Assembly: GCA_002369315.1 (NCBI GenBank)
Contig: DFDW01000039.1
Span: 5,591-36,978 of the forward strand
Length of the DNA: 31,388 nucleotides
Direction of reading: 5' to 3'
From: Ruminococcaceae bacterium UBA3818
Lineage (GTDB): Bacteria; Bacillota; Clostridia; Oscillospirales; Ruminococcaceae
In this document: piece by piece, positions 8,242 to 15,902 of the stretch
Layout: each line of letters opens with the position of its first letter
How positions within the stretch are numbered: position 1 is the stretch's first letter
Notes under the pieces: model-generated
The model's input: the letters and a program-made list of their open reading frames with translations, nothing else
Database searches by the model: none
What the model was told of the DNA's origin: nothing
Program-made: the position numbers and the translations under genes

Positions 8242-8275
8242 GCGGCCACCATAACATCAATGTTACGGTGGCCGC
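8242..8275 (+). terminator. Hairpin terminator of the exporter operon
   Basis: A 16-bp stem (8242-8257 with 8260-8275, one A-C mismatch) with a very tight loop lies 25 bp after the heptad-protein stop. There is no strong T tract, so efficiency is uncertain. Confidence 0.6.
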
Positions 8276-8306
8276 CTATGGGGTATTTAAATGGACAAGA
8301 TCATAA

Positions 8307-8684
8307 CATAAGAAGAACGGCGTGAAGGTCGTCTCAGCTACCGAAGTCATTTCCGAGGGGGCAGAGGGCATCATCCTCGAATCTGTTCTGGAGGGCTATG
8401 CAGAATATTACTCTGCCGACCTTTCTGAGAAAGTGGTTCGAGGTATGACGGACAATGCGCTCAAGTGCAAGTTCAACGGCGGCACGCTGCCCATCGGTTA
8501 TGTGATCGACGCAGAGCAGCACTTTCAGATCGACCCGCTGACCGCGCCGTTCGTGCTGGAAACTTTCAAACGCTACGACAGCGGTGAGACCATTTCCTCC
8601 ATTATGAACTGGCTCAACAAGCAGGGTTTTACCAATACCCGCGGCCAGAAGATGACCTTCAACAGCGTGGGGCATAAGAAATAG
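8307..8684 (+). pseudogene. Large serine recombinase, internal fragment
   Basis: The frame reads HKKNGVKVVSATEVISEGAEG, the end of the resolvase catalytic domain, then LSEKVVRGM, NGGTLPIGYVID and the recombinase domain (PF07508-like) up to MTFNSV. The catalytic-serine N-terminus is absent (in-frame stop at 8304-8306), and the protein stops shortly after the recombinase domain without the zinc-ribbon and coiled-coil C-terminus. A nominal GTG start at 8322 has no ribosome site. It is similar to the TnpX/Tn4451- and ICE-type recombinases common in Clostridia. It marks the right-hand limit of recognisable mobile DNA. Confidence 0.85.
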
Positions 8685-8796
8685 CTCTTATTTTCTCAGG
8701 CCATCATATCATCTGGAGCAGGCTCCAAGTCAAGAAAAATTTAGATTTTTCCCTTTCTTTTTTCATTTTTTCTTGTTAAAATAGTAACAGTAAACA

Positions 8797-8811
8797 GTTT
8801 GATTATCAAAC
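8797..8811 (+). promoter_or_regulatory. Palindromic operator candidate before fucO
   Basis: GTTTGATTATCAAAC is a perfect 6-bp inverted repeat with a 3-bp centre, ending 5 bp before the AAAGGAG ribosome site. A site at this place would block transcription elongation or initiation. The promoter is not obvious; TAAAAT at 8777-8782 is a possible -10. Confidence 0.4.
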
Positions 8812-8827
8812 AAAAAGGAGAGTTTTT

Positions 8828-9973
8828 ATGGCAAACAGAATTATGCTCAATCAAACTTCATATCATGGCGCCGGTGCAATTGCTGAGGTTGTGAACGAAG
8901 CCAAAGCTGGCGGCTTTCACAAGGCTTTTGTATGCACCGATCCGGATTTGATCCGGTTCCATGTGGCTTCTAAAGTGACTGATCTTTTGGATCAGGCCGG
9001 TCTTGCTTATGAAATGTATTCCGACATCAAAGCAAATCCGACCATTGAGAATGTGCAGCATGGTGTGCAGGCGTTTAAAGATGCCGGCGCGGATTATATC
9101 ATTGCAATCGGCGGCGGTTCTTCCATGGATACGGCGAAAGCCATTGGCATTATTATCGCCAATCCGGAATTTGAGGACGTCAGAAGCCTGGAAGGCGTAG
9201 CGCCCACCAAGAAGAGCAGCGTTCCGATTATTGCTGTTCCGACGACTGCCGGTACTGCCGCAGAAGTTACCATCAACTATGTTATTACTGATGTGGAAAG
9301 AAAGCGTAAATTTGTTTGCGTAGACCCGCATGATATGCCCATCGTGGCAATTGTGGACCCGGATATGATGGCCTCCATGCCCAAGGGGCTGACCGCTTCT
9401 ACCGGTATGGACGCGCTGACTCACGCGATCGAAGGCTATACGACCAAAGCCGCTTGGGAAATGACGGATATGTTCCACCTCAAGGCGATTGAAATCATTG
9501 GAAAGTCTTTGCGCGGCGCTGTGGAAAACACAAAAGAGGGCCGGGAAGGAATGGCGTTGGGCCAGTACATTGCCGGTATGGGATTTTCCAACGTTGGTTT
9601 GGGAATTGCCCATTCTATGGCGCATACGCTGGGCGCGGTATACGACACGCCTCATGGCGTTGCCTGCGCGATGATGCTGCCAATCGTTATGGAATATAAT
9701 GCGGATTGCACCGGTGAGAAATACCGGGAAATCGCCCGGGCGATGGGCGTTTCCAACGTGGATGCCATGTCCCAGGAAGAGTATCGAAAAGCGGCGGTTG
9801 ATTCTGTTCGGAAGCTGTCTGAGGATGTAGGGATTCCCGCGAAGCTGGAGGCGCTGGAAGAATCGGATCTGGACTTTTTGGCGGAATCCGCTTATGCGGA
9901 TGCGTGCCGGCCCGGCAACCCGAAGGATACCAGCGTTGAAGATTTGAAAGATCTGTTCCGCAAATTGATGTAA
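8828..9973 (+). CDS. fucO: Iron-dependent alcohol dehydrogenase, FucO-like
   Basis: This 381-residue group III (iron) alcohol dehydrogenase is close throughout to lactaldehyde reductase FucO, which reduces L-lactaldehyde to 1,2-propanediol with NADH. The nucleotide-binding GGGSSMDTAK lies at ~95-104. The TTAGTAAEVT block is at ~139. The metal ligands are D195 and H199 (MDALTHAIEGY), H262 and H276. Length and residue spacing match the E. coli enzyme (383 aa). No fuculose or rhamnulose genes are present, so it may act on another short aldehyde or on 1,2-propanediol. AAAGGAG lies 9 bp before ATG. Confidence 0.9.
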   Translation: MANRIMLNQTSYHGAGAIAEVVNEAKAGGFHKAFVCTDPDLIRFHVASKVTDLLDQAGLAYEMYSDIKANPTIENVQHGVQAFKDAGADYIIAIGGGSSMDTAKAIGIIIANPEFEDVRSLEGVAPTKKSSVPIIAVPTTAGTAAEVTINYVITDVERKRKFVCVDPHDMPIVAIVDPDMMASMPKGLTASTGMDALTHAIEGYTTKAAWEMTDMFHLKAIEIIGKSLRGAVENTKEGREGMALGQYIAGMGFSNVGLGIAHSMAHTLGAVYDTPHGVACAMMLPIVMEYNADCTGEKYREIARAMGVSNVDAMSQEEYRKAAVDSVRKLSEDVGIPAKLEALEESDLDFLAESAYADACRPGNPKDTSVEDLKDLFRKLM

Positions 9974-10039
9974 TGAAACAGGCTAAGGAACTGCCAAAAG
10001 TTCGTTTGCAAACAAATGAGTTATAAGGTAGTGCGATAA

Positions 10040-10079
10040 AAAATCCCGTCTGAAAGCAGTTGCTTTCAGACGGGATTTT
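10040..10079. terminator. Bidirectional terminator between fucO and the kinase gene
   Basis: A perfect 19-bp stem (10040-10058 with 10061-10079) is flanked by A4 and T4, serving the two convergent genes. Confidence 0.9.
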
Positions 10080-10081
10080 GA

Positions 10082-11026
10082 CTATTCTGTTCCTTTATAA
10101 AATTCACGAATCAAAGAATCGGGACCCAGGCAGGCGTCGGGGCAGGGAGCAAACCGAAGATACCGCTGGGTTAAATTTTGTGCGACATCTGCGTTCGGCA
10201 GGTCGTTTGGAAAATCAGACAGCGCTTCTTCAATTTTATGCCGGTACAGAAACGGCTCAAACCCATGGACGGTGTTGATATGAATATCCGCTGAGGGGCG
10301 GTAAGGCTGGATGTATAACCGTTCTCCTTTTAAAACTTTGTCCCACATCGATAAGGTATTGGCGGCTGTGGAGTTTCGGGCGATCAGATCCCGGATGATG
10401 CGTCTGGTCAGACGAAGCTGGCGAGCTTCGAGCAGTACTTTGCCGTCCTCTGATACAAAATCGCTGTGTACACTGACGTAGATACCGGTGCTGGGGTGTC
10501 CGTCCATCGCTGCTTTAAAAAGCGGATTTAGTGCGTGGATTCCTTCAAAAATCAAAAATGTATCCGGCGAATAGGAGACGTGAAATGTTTTTTCTCGTCT
10601 GCGGCCTTGTTGAAAATCGAAAATGGGGAAGTCGGCTTCTTTTTGAGTCCACAGTTGCTGCATTAAGTGGTGGAAATATTCGATGTCCAATCCGTCTATG
10701 CTTTCAAAATTGGGACTTCCATCTTTCCAGGAGGGAAGTTGCTCTCGGGGCTTATAAAAATTATCCAGAGAAATTCGTTCCGCATGTTTCCCGGATTGTC
10801 TTAAATGGGAAATCAGTTTTTTTGCCGTTGTTGTTTTTCCGGAAGCGGAAGGCCCTGCCAGCAAGATAATGGTAGTTTGCTTTTGGATCATGTAATCGCA
10901 TGCCTCTTGTATTTTGTTGTCGAAGGCAGTCTCTTCCCGGGCGAAAAAAGCCTGTTGATCCCGGAAAAGCTGATCCGCTGTTTTCTCTGCAGGTATTTTC
11001 TCCATTTTTTCCTGATATCGTTTCAC
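10082..11026 (-). CDS. Uridine kinase / phosphoribulokinase-family protein
   Basis: This protein has 314 residues. A ~50-residue N-terminal extension precedes the P-loop GPSASGKTT (58-66). SLDNFYKPRE then matches the uridine-kinase substrate and magnesium region, and LIFEGIHALNP the Walker B-like strand. RQLRLTRRIIRD resembles the lid. It is longer than housekeeping Udk (about 210 aa) and belongs to the clostridial 'uridine kinase' group often annotated with a phosphoribulokinase domain; the true substrate is unsettled. The start is GTG at 11026 with AAAGGAGG 8 bp upstream. A promoter is visible 90 bp upstream. Confidence 0.85.
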   Translation of the reverse strand: MKRYQEKMEKIPAEKTADQLFRDQQAFFAREETAFDNKIQEACDYMIQKQTTIILLAGPSASGKTTTAKKLISHLRQSGKHAERISLDNFYKPREQLPSWKDGSPNFESIDGLDIEYFHHLMQQLWTQKEADFPIFDFQQGRRREKTFHVSYSPDTFLIFEGIHALNPLFKAAMDGHPSTGIYVSVHSDFVSEDGKVLLEARQLRLTRRIIRDLIARNSTAANTLSMWDKVLKGERLYIQPYRPSADIHINTVHGFEPFLYRHKIEEALSDFPNDLPNADVAQNLTQRYLRFAPCPDACLGPDSLIREFYKGTE

Positions 11027-11115
11027 GATGTCATCCCTCCTTTGCTGTCAGCTTATGACAATGCACGGCGTTCTATGTTATTTGCCGGACTGTGAAATAT
11101 TGGAAGAGTAATATT

Positions 11116-11144
11116 ATCATATCATTCCTTGACGTTTTACGCAA
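11116..11144 (-). promoter_or_regulatory. Promoter of the uridine-kinase-like gene
   Basis: On the minus strand TTGCGT (11144-11139) and TATGAT (11121-11116) are 17 bp apart, just past the end of the DUF6514-like gene. Confidence 0.6.
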
Positions 11145-11146
11145 GG

Positions 11147-11413
11147 CTACAGCTCCATGTCGCCTAACACGTCCTCCAAATGCACAGGAGAAACCTGCCG
11201 CTGAGCGAGAAGATAAAGCAGGGAATAAGCCTTACCAAGGTTTTGTGCCAAACGGGGATGGACCCAGCAGAGGACGGGGGCTTTTTTCGTATCATCCGTA
11301 AAACACCGAATGGCGTATTCTTTTTTACTGGCATGTCGATATTCCAACAGTGCATACCCATACCGGCAATGCCTATCCGAATCCCATTCTGTATGTAATA
11401 CGCAAATTTCCAT
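11147..11413 (-). CDS. DUF6514-like small protein
   Basis: This 88-residue protein starts at ATG 11413 (MEICVLHTEW) behind an AAAGGG site; the frame is open to 11482 but without a ribosome site. The pattern fits the short clostridial DUF6514 family: a beta-rich YGYALLEYR start, a CFTDDTKKA centre, then a helical AQNLGKAYSLLYLLAQRQVS and PVHLEDVLGDM ending. That family has no established function. It sits downstream of mgtE on the same strand, with a hairpin at 11538-11570 between them. The family assignment is from remembered pattern and is moderately certain. Confidence 0.6.
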   Translation of the reverse strand: MEICVLHTEWDSDRHCRYGYALLEYRHASKKEYAIRCFTDDTKKAPVLCWVHPRLAQNLGKAYSLLYLLAQRQVSPVHLEDVLGDMEL

Positions 11414-11537
11414 ATTTTCTGCACCCTTTCCGCTTTCTGTTCCTGATGTCAGTATAAACGCAATTTGAAAAAATTGATACAAGTATATTTTGGTAAGAGG
11501 AGCAGCCGTCCGTATATTTTCCCCAAACCGCGAAATG

Positions 11538-11570
11538 AAAGCTCTGGCCGAAAGGTTCGGACAGAGCTTT
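11538..11570 (-). terminator. Hairpin downstream of mgtE
   Basis: AAAGCTCTG/CAGAGCTTT arms (9 bp) with an inner CCGAA/TTCGG stem lie 23 bp after the mgtE stop. There is no clean T tract on the minus strand, so it may be a 3'-end stabilising hairpin. Confidence 0.5.
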
Positions 11571-11592
11571 CTTTGCGGTAGAAAATATCGCT

Positions 11593-12930
11593 CTAATGAA
11601 GCAGCATGGAAGCAAAATTGAAATAAACAATCAAAGACAGCGCATCGACAATGGTGGTAATAAAGGGGCTTGCCATAACCGCCGGGTCAAAGCCAATGCG
11701 TTTTGCCAAAATCGGCAGGGTACAGCCGGTGATTTTGGCAATGATCACCGTAACGACCAAAGTTAGGCAGACAATCAGCGCGACTGAAAGGCCAACCCGG
11801 TCCAGAAGCATCATTTTAGCGAAATTGGCCAGAGAAAGGGTCAGACCACAGAGAAAAGCGACCCTGATTTCTTTCCAAATGATTTTAAAAATATCGATCA
11901 TCTGGATTTCTCCAAGGGATAAACCGCGAATGATTGTTACAGACGCTTGGCTGCCGGCATTTCCGCCGGTATCCATCAGCATGGGAATAAAGGCGGTCAG
12001 AACGACTTGGGCAGCTAGGGCGCTTTCGTATGCCTGGATAATTTTCCCGGTGAAGGTGGCAGATACCATGAGAAGCAAAAGCCACGGAACTCTTTTTTTC
12101 CAAAGGTCTATTGTACTGGTTTTCAGATACGGTTTACCTGTTGGGGTAATTGCCGCCATCATTTCGATGTCTTCGGTATTTTCCTCCTGCAAAACATCCA
12201 TGGCGTCGTCGAACGTGACAATGCCTACCAAGCGGTATTCCTGGTCAACCACGGGCAGTGCCAGAAAATCGTATTTCTGCAGCTGATTGGCAACCTCCTC
12301 TTTGTCATCCATCGTGGAGGCGGCAATCACATGGGTCTGCATAATATCCCCGATGATTGCGGTTTTGGGAGAAAGCAGAAGTTCCTTTACGGTAACAAGT
12401 CCTTCTAATTTCCGGTCAGAGTCGGTCACATAACAAGTATAAATTGTTTCTTTATCAACGCCGGTCGACCGGATACGGTGAAAAGCTTCTTCCACCGTCA
12501 TGGCCTTTTTCAAATCCACATATTCAATGGTCATGATGCTGCCGGCACTGTCCTCCGGATAATGGAGAATCTCATTGATTTTTTTGCGCACCTCAGGTTT
12601 TGTCTGGCGAAGGATTCTTTTGACCACGCTGGCGGGCATTTCTTCGATAATATCTACCGCGTCGTCGAGGTACAACTCGTCCAGAATTTCCTGCAGTTCT
12701 TTATCACTGAACGCCTGAATCAGCACTTCCTGCTGGTCGTTGTCCATTTCAGCGAATGCTTCTGCGGCCAGTTCCTTCGGCAAAAGCCGGTACACCAAAG
12801 GAAGGCTTTCCAAAGGCATCTCTTCTAATATCCCGGCGAGGTCGACCGGATTCATTTCGCGCAGCAGCTCTTTCAGCTGGGAGAATTTTTTTTCGCTCAA
12901 CAAGGCCAAAGCTTTTTCTGTCATGTTCAT
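11593..12930 (-). CDS. mgtE: Magnesium transporter MgtE
   Basis: This 445-residue MgtE has the standard order. The N-terminal helical domain (about 1-130) has superhelical repeats (EEMPLESLPLVYRLLPKE, DELYLDDAVDIIEEMP). Paired CBS domains follow at ~135-255 (GSIMTIEYVDL, VVDQEYRLVGIVTFDDAMD), then five transmembrane helices at ~275-445 with the pore segment PMLMDTGGNAGSQAS. The N and CBS domains bind Mg2+ and close the channel when the ion is plentiful. ATG at 12930 follows AGGAGG. Expression is very likely controlled by the M-box upstream and perhaps by a second hairpin. Confidence 0.96.
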   Translation of the reverse strand: MNMTEKALALLSEKKFSQLKELLREMNPVDLAGILEEMPLESLPLVYRLLPKELAAEAFAEMDNDQQEVLIQAFSDKELQEILDELYLDDAVDIIEEMPASVVKRILRQTKPEVRKKINEILHYPEDSAGSIMTIEYVDLKKAMTVEEAFHRIRSTGVDKETIYTCYVTDSDRKLEGLVTVKELLLSPKTAIIGDIMQTHVIAASTMDDKEEVANQLQKYDFLALPVVDQEYRLVGIVTFDDAMDVLQEENTEDIEMMAAITPTGKPYLKTSTIDLWKKRVPWLLLLMVSATFTGKIIQAYESALAAQVVLTAFIPMLMDTGGNAGSQASVTIIRGLSLGEIQMIDIFKIIWKEIRVAFLCGLTLSLANFAKMMLLDRVGLSVALIVCLTLVVTVIIAKITGCTLPILAKRIGFDPAVMASPFITTIVDALSLIVYFNFASMLLH

Positions 12931-12992
12931 TCCTCCTAAGTATTTGGATTCATTAGGTAGGAAGTGGAAACATCAGACCGGAAAAAAGAAAA

Positions 12993-13085
12993 TCAAAAAA
13001 GGGTTTCGCACGAAAAGCAGGAAACCGATTTTTTCAAAATACTTCGCGGGCCGGTCTTTGTGTCGCCGATACTTCCTGCGTCCAT
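12993..13085 (-). CDS. Possible 30-residue leader ORF before mgtE
   Basis: ATG at 13085 has a GAGGTG site 7 bp upstream. It encodes 30 residues beginning MDAGSIGDTKTG and ending CETLF, with TGA (12995-12993) inside the T tract of the hairpin at 12994-13026. The last codons lie in the hairpin stem, so translation would disrupt it. The peptide has no recognised relatives; it could equally be chance. Confidence 0.35.
   Translation of the reverse strand: MDAGSIGDTKTGPRSILKKSVSCFSCETLF
12994..13026 (-). terminator. Second intrinsic-terminator-like hairpin in the mgtE leader
   Basis: On the minus strand GGTTTC (13026-13021) and GAAACC (13007-13002) form a stem around a 13-nt loop, followed by CTTTTTTG. 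It lies between the M-box terminator and the mgtE start, so it would give a second point of premature termination. The stem is only 6 bp. Confidence 0.5.
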
Positions 13086-13152
13086 GCGATGTCACCTCAC
13101 TGTTCTTGATTTAAATTTTGTGATTTACTGCAAGTATGTCCTTTTTTGAATG

Positions 13153-13360
13153 AAAAACCGCCGAAGCAATAGCTCCGGCGGCGGGAATTTTGCAGAATTT
13201 TTCAAACAATCCAACCACCGTTTGAGCTTCAGCTTCGCAGGGCGATGAAATTACATTAGACAATGCCTTGGTTTCGACATCATCTGTTGACCTTCTCATA
13301 GTGTCTCCACTATTTCGCGGCAGCAATCCGTATCCCTGTGGTAGCCTTACCTACCGGGTT
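13153..13360 (-). ncRNA. M-box (ykoK) Mg2+ riboswitch with terminator
   Basis: The minus strand carries the M-box signatures in order: GGTAGGTAAGGCTACC (13355-13340), then GGGATACGG, TTGCTGCCGC and GGTCAACAG (13292-13284). The closing GAAGCTGAAGCTC segment comes near 13234-13222. The aptamer spans about 13360-13210. It is followed by a strong terminator: CCGCCGGAGC/GCTTCGGCGG (13181-13172 with 13167-13158), then TTTTT. In known M-boxes, Mg2+ binding favours the terminator, so mgtE is expressed when Mg2+ is low. The gene served is mgtE, 220 bp downstream. Confidence 0.93.
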
Positions 13361-13374
13361 TTTATTCTGTTTCC

Positions 13375-13403
13375 ATCATATTCTTTCTCTATCCCTTTGT
13401 CAA
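13375..13403 (-). promoter_or_regulatory. Sigma-A promoter of the M-box/mgtE transcript
   Basis: On the minus strand a perfect TTGACA (13403-13398) and TATGAT (13380-13375) are separated by 17 bp, placing the start near 13368, just before the aptamer. Confidence 0.85.
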
Positions 13404-13507
13404 CAGCGCGTCGAAAAAAACGGGCATTTTTATGGTTGAATCCAGACATTTTTTAAGATATCTCCCGTCTTCCGATGCTGTTGGAAAAAAGAGAGGCGGA
13501 AATATAT

Positions 13508-13548
13508 AAAAAGCAGCCGGGAAGCATTGCGTTCCCGGCTGCTTTTTT
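13508..13548 (-). terminator. Terminator of the nicotinamidase-like gene
   Basis: A 16-bp stem (13508-13523 with 13532-13547) has A/T ends, 15 bp after the stop codon; it can work in both directions. Confidence 0.85.
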
Positions 13549-13562
13549 CAAACGGATGAAGC

Positions 13563-14096
13563 CTAATCGGAAAGAATATCGATTTGGCACGCGGCCATCG
13601 CATCCAAAGCGGTTTGATGACTTTGCGGCGTGACGCCGGCGCAGCAGGACGCGACGACGCCAATTGGCGTTTCCGGCAGAAAGGCACGGAGGGTCAAAGC
13701 GTTGGAAATGACACAAATATCGGTGCAGACGCCGATCAGCTGAATTTCATCAATCTTTTCCTGATTGTTTTCTTCCGAAAGATACCGGGCAAGCTCGGTG
13801 CTGCCAAATGTTTTTTTACAGAAAACGGGGCATTGATGGCTTTGCTGGAAATTCTCAAGAGGAGGAGTCAATTTCCAGCCAAAGGTGTTTTCCACACAAT
13901 GGATAACGGGCAGCTTTTTCCCCTCCCGGCTATCCAAATAATCAGCGTAATGCGTATCCTTTGTAAACAGGACCTCTCCGGGAAAAGCTTGGATATATTC
14001 GGATACAGGAGCAACGATTTTTCGAGCCTCATCGGAGCCGAGTGCGCCAGTAATAAAATCATTTTGCATATCGATTACAACTAATACTCTTCGCAT
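13563..14096 (-). CDS. Nicotinamidase/isochorismatase-family hydrolase
   Basis: This 177-residue protein starts at ATG 14096 (MRRVLVVIDMQNDF), with AAGGAC upstream; the frame extends to 14180 in unrelated sequence. The cysteine-hydrolase triad is present: D9 in VIDMQNDF, K95 in CKKTFGS and C128 in GVCTDICV. D47 and H49 (DTHYADY) and H66 (VIHC) fit the metal site of nicotinamidases. PncA-type enzymes deamidate nicotinamide to nicotinate for NAD salvage. The close spacing of D47, H49 and H66 supports PncA over plain isochorismatase, but the substrate is inferred. Confidence 0.8.
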   Translation of the reverse strand: MRRVLVVIDMQNDFITGALGSDEARKIVAPVSEYIQAFPGEVLFTKDTHYADYLDSREGKKLPVIHCVENTFGWKLTPPLENFQQSHQCPVFCKKTFGSTELARYLSEENNQEKIDEIQLIGVCTDICVISNALTLRAFLPETPIGVVASCCAGVTPQSHQTALDAMAACQIDILSD

Positions 14097-14252
14097 GGAT
14101 TTGGCTGTCCTTTCTGTTTTTTTCATCCTAACATGCGGCCCGGAAAAATACAAGCGTTTCTCCAGAAGTTTTGTTGCCATGCGCTCGTCTGGCTGGATTC
14201 AGTGGCAATGAACAGGGCCCGCACCGGTTATGGCGCAGGCCCCGCTTGTTAT

Positions 14253-15056
14253 TTACCCTTGGCGCATAAGATAATTTTTTACCTGAAGCAAGCGATTCCA
14301 GGTTTTTTCTCCTACGATTCCATCAACTTTTAAATCAAACAGGTGCTGAAACATCATGACCGCGTTTTGTGTTTGTACCCCGAATTGTCCGTCTACCGCC
14401 AGAAGTGGAATCGCAGGATAGGCATCTCCCACATCATTCAAATACTGCTGCAAAAGGCTGACCCTCTCTCCGGTAGAGCCGTAAGATAAGATATTACCGT
14501 CCCATGGGGCAGGGGGATTGTCGGGGAGGTTCTTAGCGGCGTTTTCAATGGCATTCCAGGTGTTTTCTTCCACGGCGCCATGGGCGGGAAGCAAAAACAA
14601 ACGCTGAAATTCCATAACCGCATCCCGCGTTGCTTCTCCGAAATACCCATCCTCCTGCAGCGGAGGGATAGAAGGATAACTCTGTCGGATGCGGTTGAGC
14701 TGACGTTGGATATGAAGGACGGATTCACCGCTGGAGCCAAGAATCAGGGGTGTTCCCGGATATGGCATGGCGCCATTCGAAGAATCGGGAAGTCCACGAT
14801 AGACTTCTATGATTTTATTCCAGGTCATAGAGCCGATAATCCCATCATCCTGGAGAGAGAAGAGGCGCTGAAACGCCCTGACTGCCTGGTCGGTTCGGTA
14901 TCCAAAAATCCCGTCCTCACTGACAGGGGGGATAGAAGAATACTGGCGGCCAATGGCATTTAAGTAACGCTGCATTTTTAACACGTCGCTGCCGCGGGAA
15001 CCAAACTGCAGATCGGTTCCTGGAAAGGCGTCCGATGTGTATGGTGTATTCATCAT
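14253..15056 (-). CDS. Protein of three peptidoglycan-binding repeats
   Basis: Almost all of the 267 residues are three PG_binding_1-like units, each about 85-90 residues. Each ends in a DGxFG...AVxxFQ...GxxxxxTWN pattern (TWNKI, TWNAI, TWNRL). Units begin with LxxGSxGxxVLxxQ. ATG at 15056 is chosen because GAGGTGG lies 7 bp upstream; a nearby GTG at 15065 overlaps that site. There is no signal peptide, membrane helix or catalytic domain. Similar repeat-only proteins occur in clostridia, some linked to spore coats or cortex, but nothing here shows that directly. Confidence 0.85.
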   Translation of the reverse strand: MMNTPYTSDAFPGTDLQFGSRGSDVLKMQRYLNAIGRQYSSIPPVSEDGIFGYRTDQAVRAFQRLFSLQDDGIIGSMTWNKIIEVYRGLPDSSNGAMPYPGTPLILGSSGESVLHIQRQLNRIRQSYPSIPPLQEDGYFGEATRDAVMEFQRLFLLPAHGAVEENTWNAIENAAKNLPDNPPAPWDGNILSYGSTGERVSLLQQYLNDVGDAYPAIPLLAVDGQFGVQTQNAVMMFQHLFDLKVDGIVGEKTWNRLLQVKNYLMRQG

Positions 15057-15121
15057 AGGACCCACCTCGAAAAATAGATTTGTTTTATCCTATGCGCCGC
15101 CTGCGGATTGGTGCGGAAAGA

Positions 15122-15149
15122 TTGACAATTTTTCCTGATGTGCTATATT
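15122..15149 (+). promoter_or_regulatory. Promoter of the HD-domain gene
   Basis: TTGACA (15122-15127) and TATATT (15144-15149) with 16 bp between, about 50 bp before the coding start. Confidence 0.7.
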
Positions 15150-15200
15150 CAAAAGAAAACGCCCATGAAAATAAGGAGCTGCAAGAACAGGAAAGGAATG

Positions 15201-15764
15201 ATGGATATGACCTATGAAGAGGCCTGGGAGCTGTTGTGCGAATATAATAAAGAACCGTTTCATCTGCAGCATGCCAAAACAGTGGCTTGTGTGATGGAAT
15301 GGTACGCGAACAAATTGGGATATGAAAATGAAAGCGATTTTTGGAAAATCGTAGGCCTTCTGCACGATTTGGATTTTGAGCAGTACCCGGAAGAACACTG
15401 CATAAAGTCACAGCAAATTATGGCAGACAGGGGCGTTGATCCGGCCATCATCCATGCTACGGCCAGCCATGGATACGGGTTGACGGTGGACATAGAACCG
15501 GAACATGAAATGGAAAAAGTCTTATACGCAGTAGACGAACTGACCGGGCTGATTGGCGCGGCAGCGTTGATGCGTCCTTCGAAAAGCTGCCAGGACATGG
15601 AACTAAAATCGTTGAAGAAAAAGTATAAATCCACCGGATTTGCCGCCGGATGCTCCAGAGAAGTGATTGCAAACGGAGCCGCCATGCTTGGATGGGAATT
15701 GGACCGCCTGCTGGCGGATACCCTGGAGGCAATGAAAGAGGTGGAACCGCATTTAGAAGCGTAA
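15201..15764 (+). CDS. HD-domain metal-dependent hydrolase
   Basis: The protein has about 187 residues. FHLQHAKTVACVMEWYA supplies the first histidine, and IVGLLHDLDFEQYPEEH gives the HD pair and the following metal ligands. HGYGL and the VDELTGLIGAAALMRPSK region follow the pattern of a family annotated simply as 'HD domain-containing protein' or 'hydrolase'. The family is widespread and its substrate is unknown; relatives are phosphohydrolases. The start is ATG 15201 behind GGAAAGG; ATGs at 15198 and 15207 are equally possible. Confidence 0.85.
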   Translation: MDMTYEEAWELLCEYNKEPFHLQHAKTVACVMEWYANKLGYENESDFWKIVGLLHDLDFEQYPEEHCIKSQQIMADRGVDPAIIHATASHGYGLTVDIEPEHEMEKVLYAVDELTGLIGAAALMRPSKSCQDMELKSLKKKYKSTGFAAGCSREVIANGAAMLGWELDRLLADTLEAMKEVEPHLEA

Positions 15765-15902
15765 TTTTGCCCCCCAATACGCTTAAGACAGTCAGTTTTT
15801 CTGTTTCCCGATCAAAAGCTGTGAAAGAAACCGCGATCTTAAAAAAGCCGCCGATTTGCAGAGGATAAAGATCCTACTGCCCTGAAGAAAGGAGAATGAA
15901 AA

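Noticed and set aside
8307..8684. Functional serine recombinase
   Set aside because: The catalytic-serine N-terminus and the zinc-ribbon C-terminus are missing, and no ribosome site precedes the nominal start.
8685..8827. attR copy of the tRNA-Leu 3' end at the right edge of the island
   Set aside because: No stretch resembling the T-arm and acceptor sequence (TTCAAGTCCCATCTGCCGC) was found by eye here or elsewhere in the window.
13111..13326. 71-codon minus-strand frame
   Set aside because: It is the M-box riboswitch and its terminator read as protein; RNA signatures explain the sequence.
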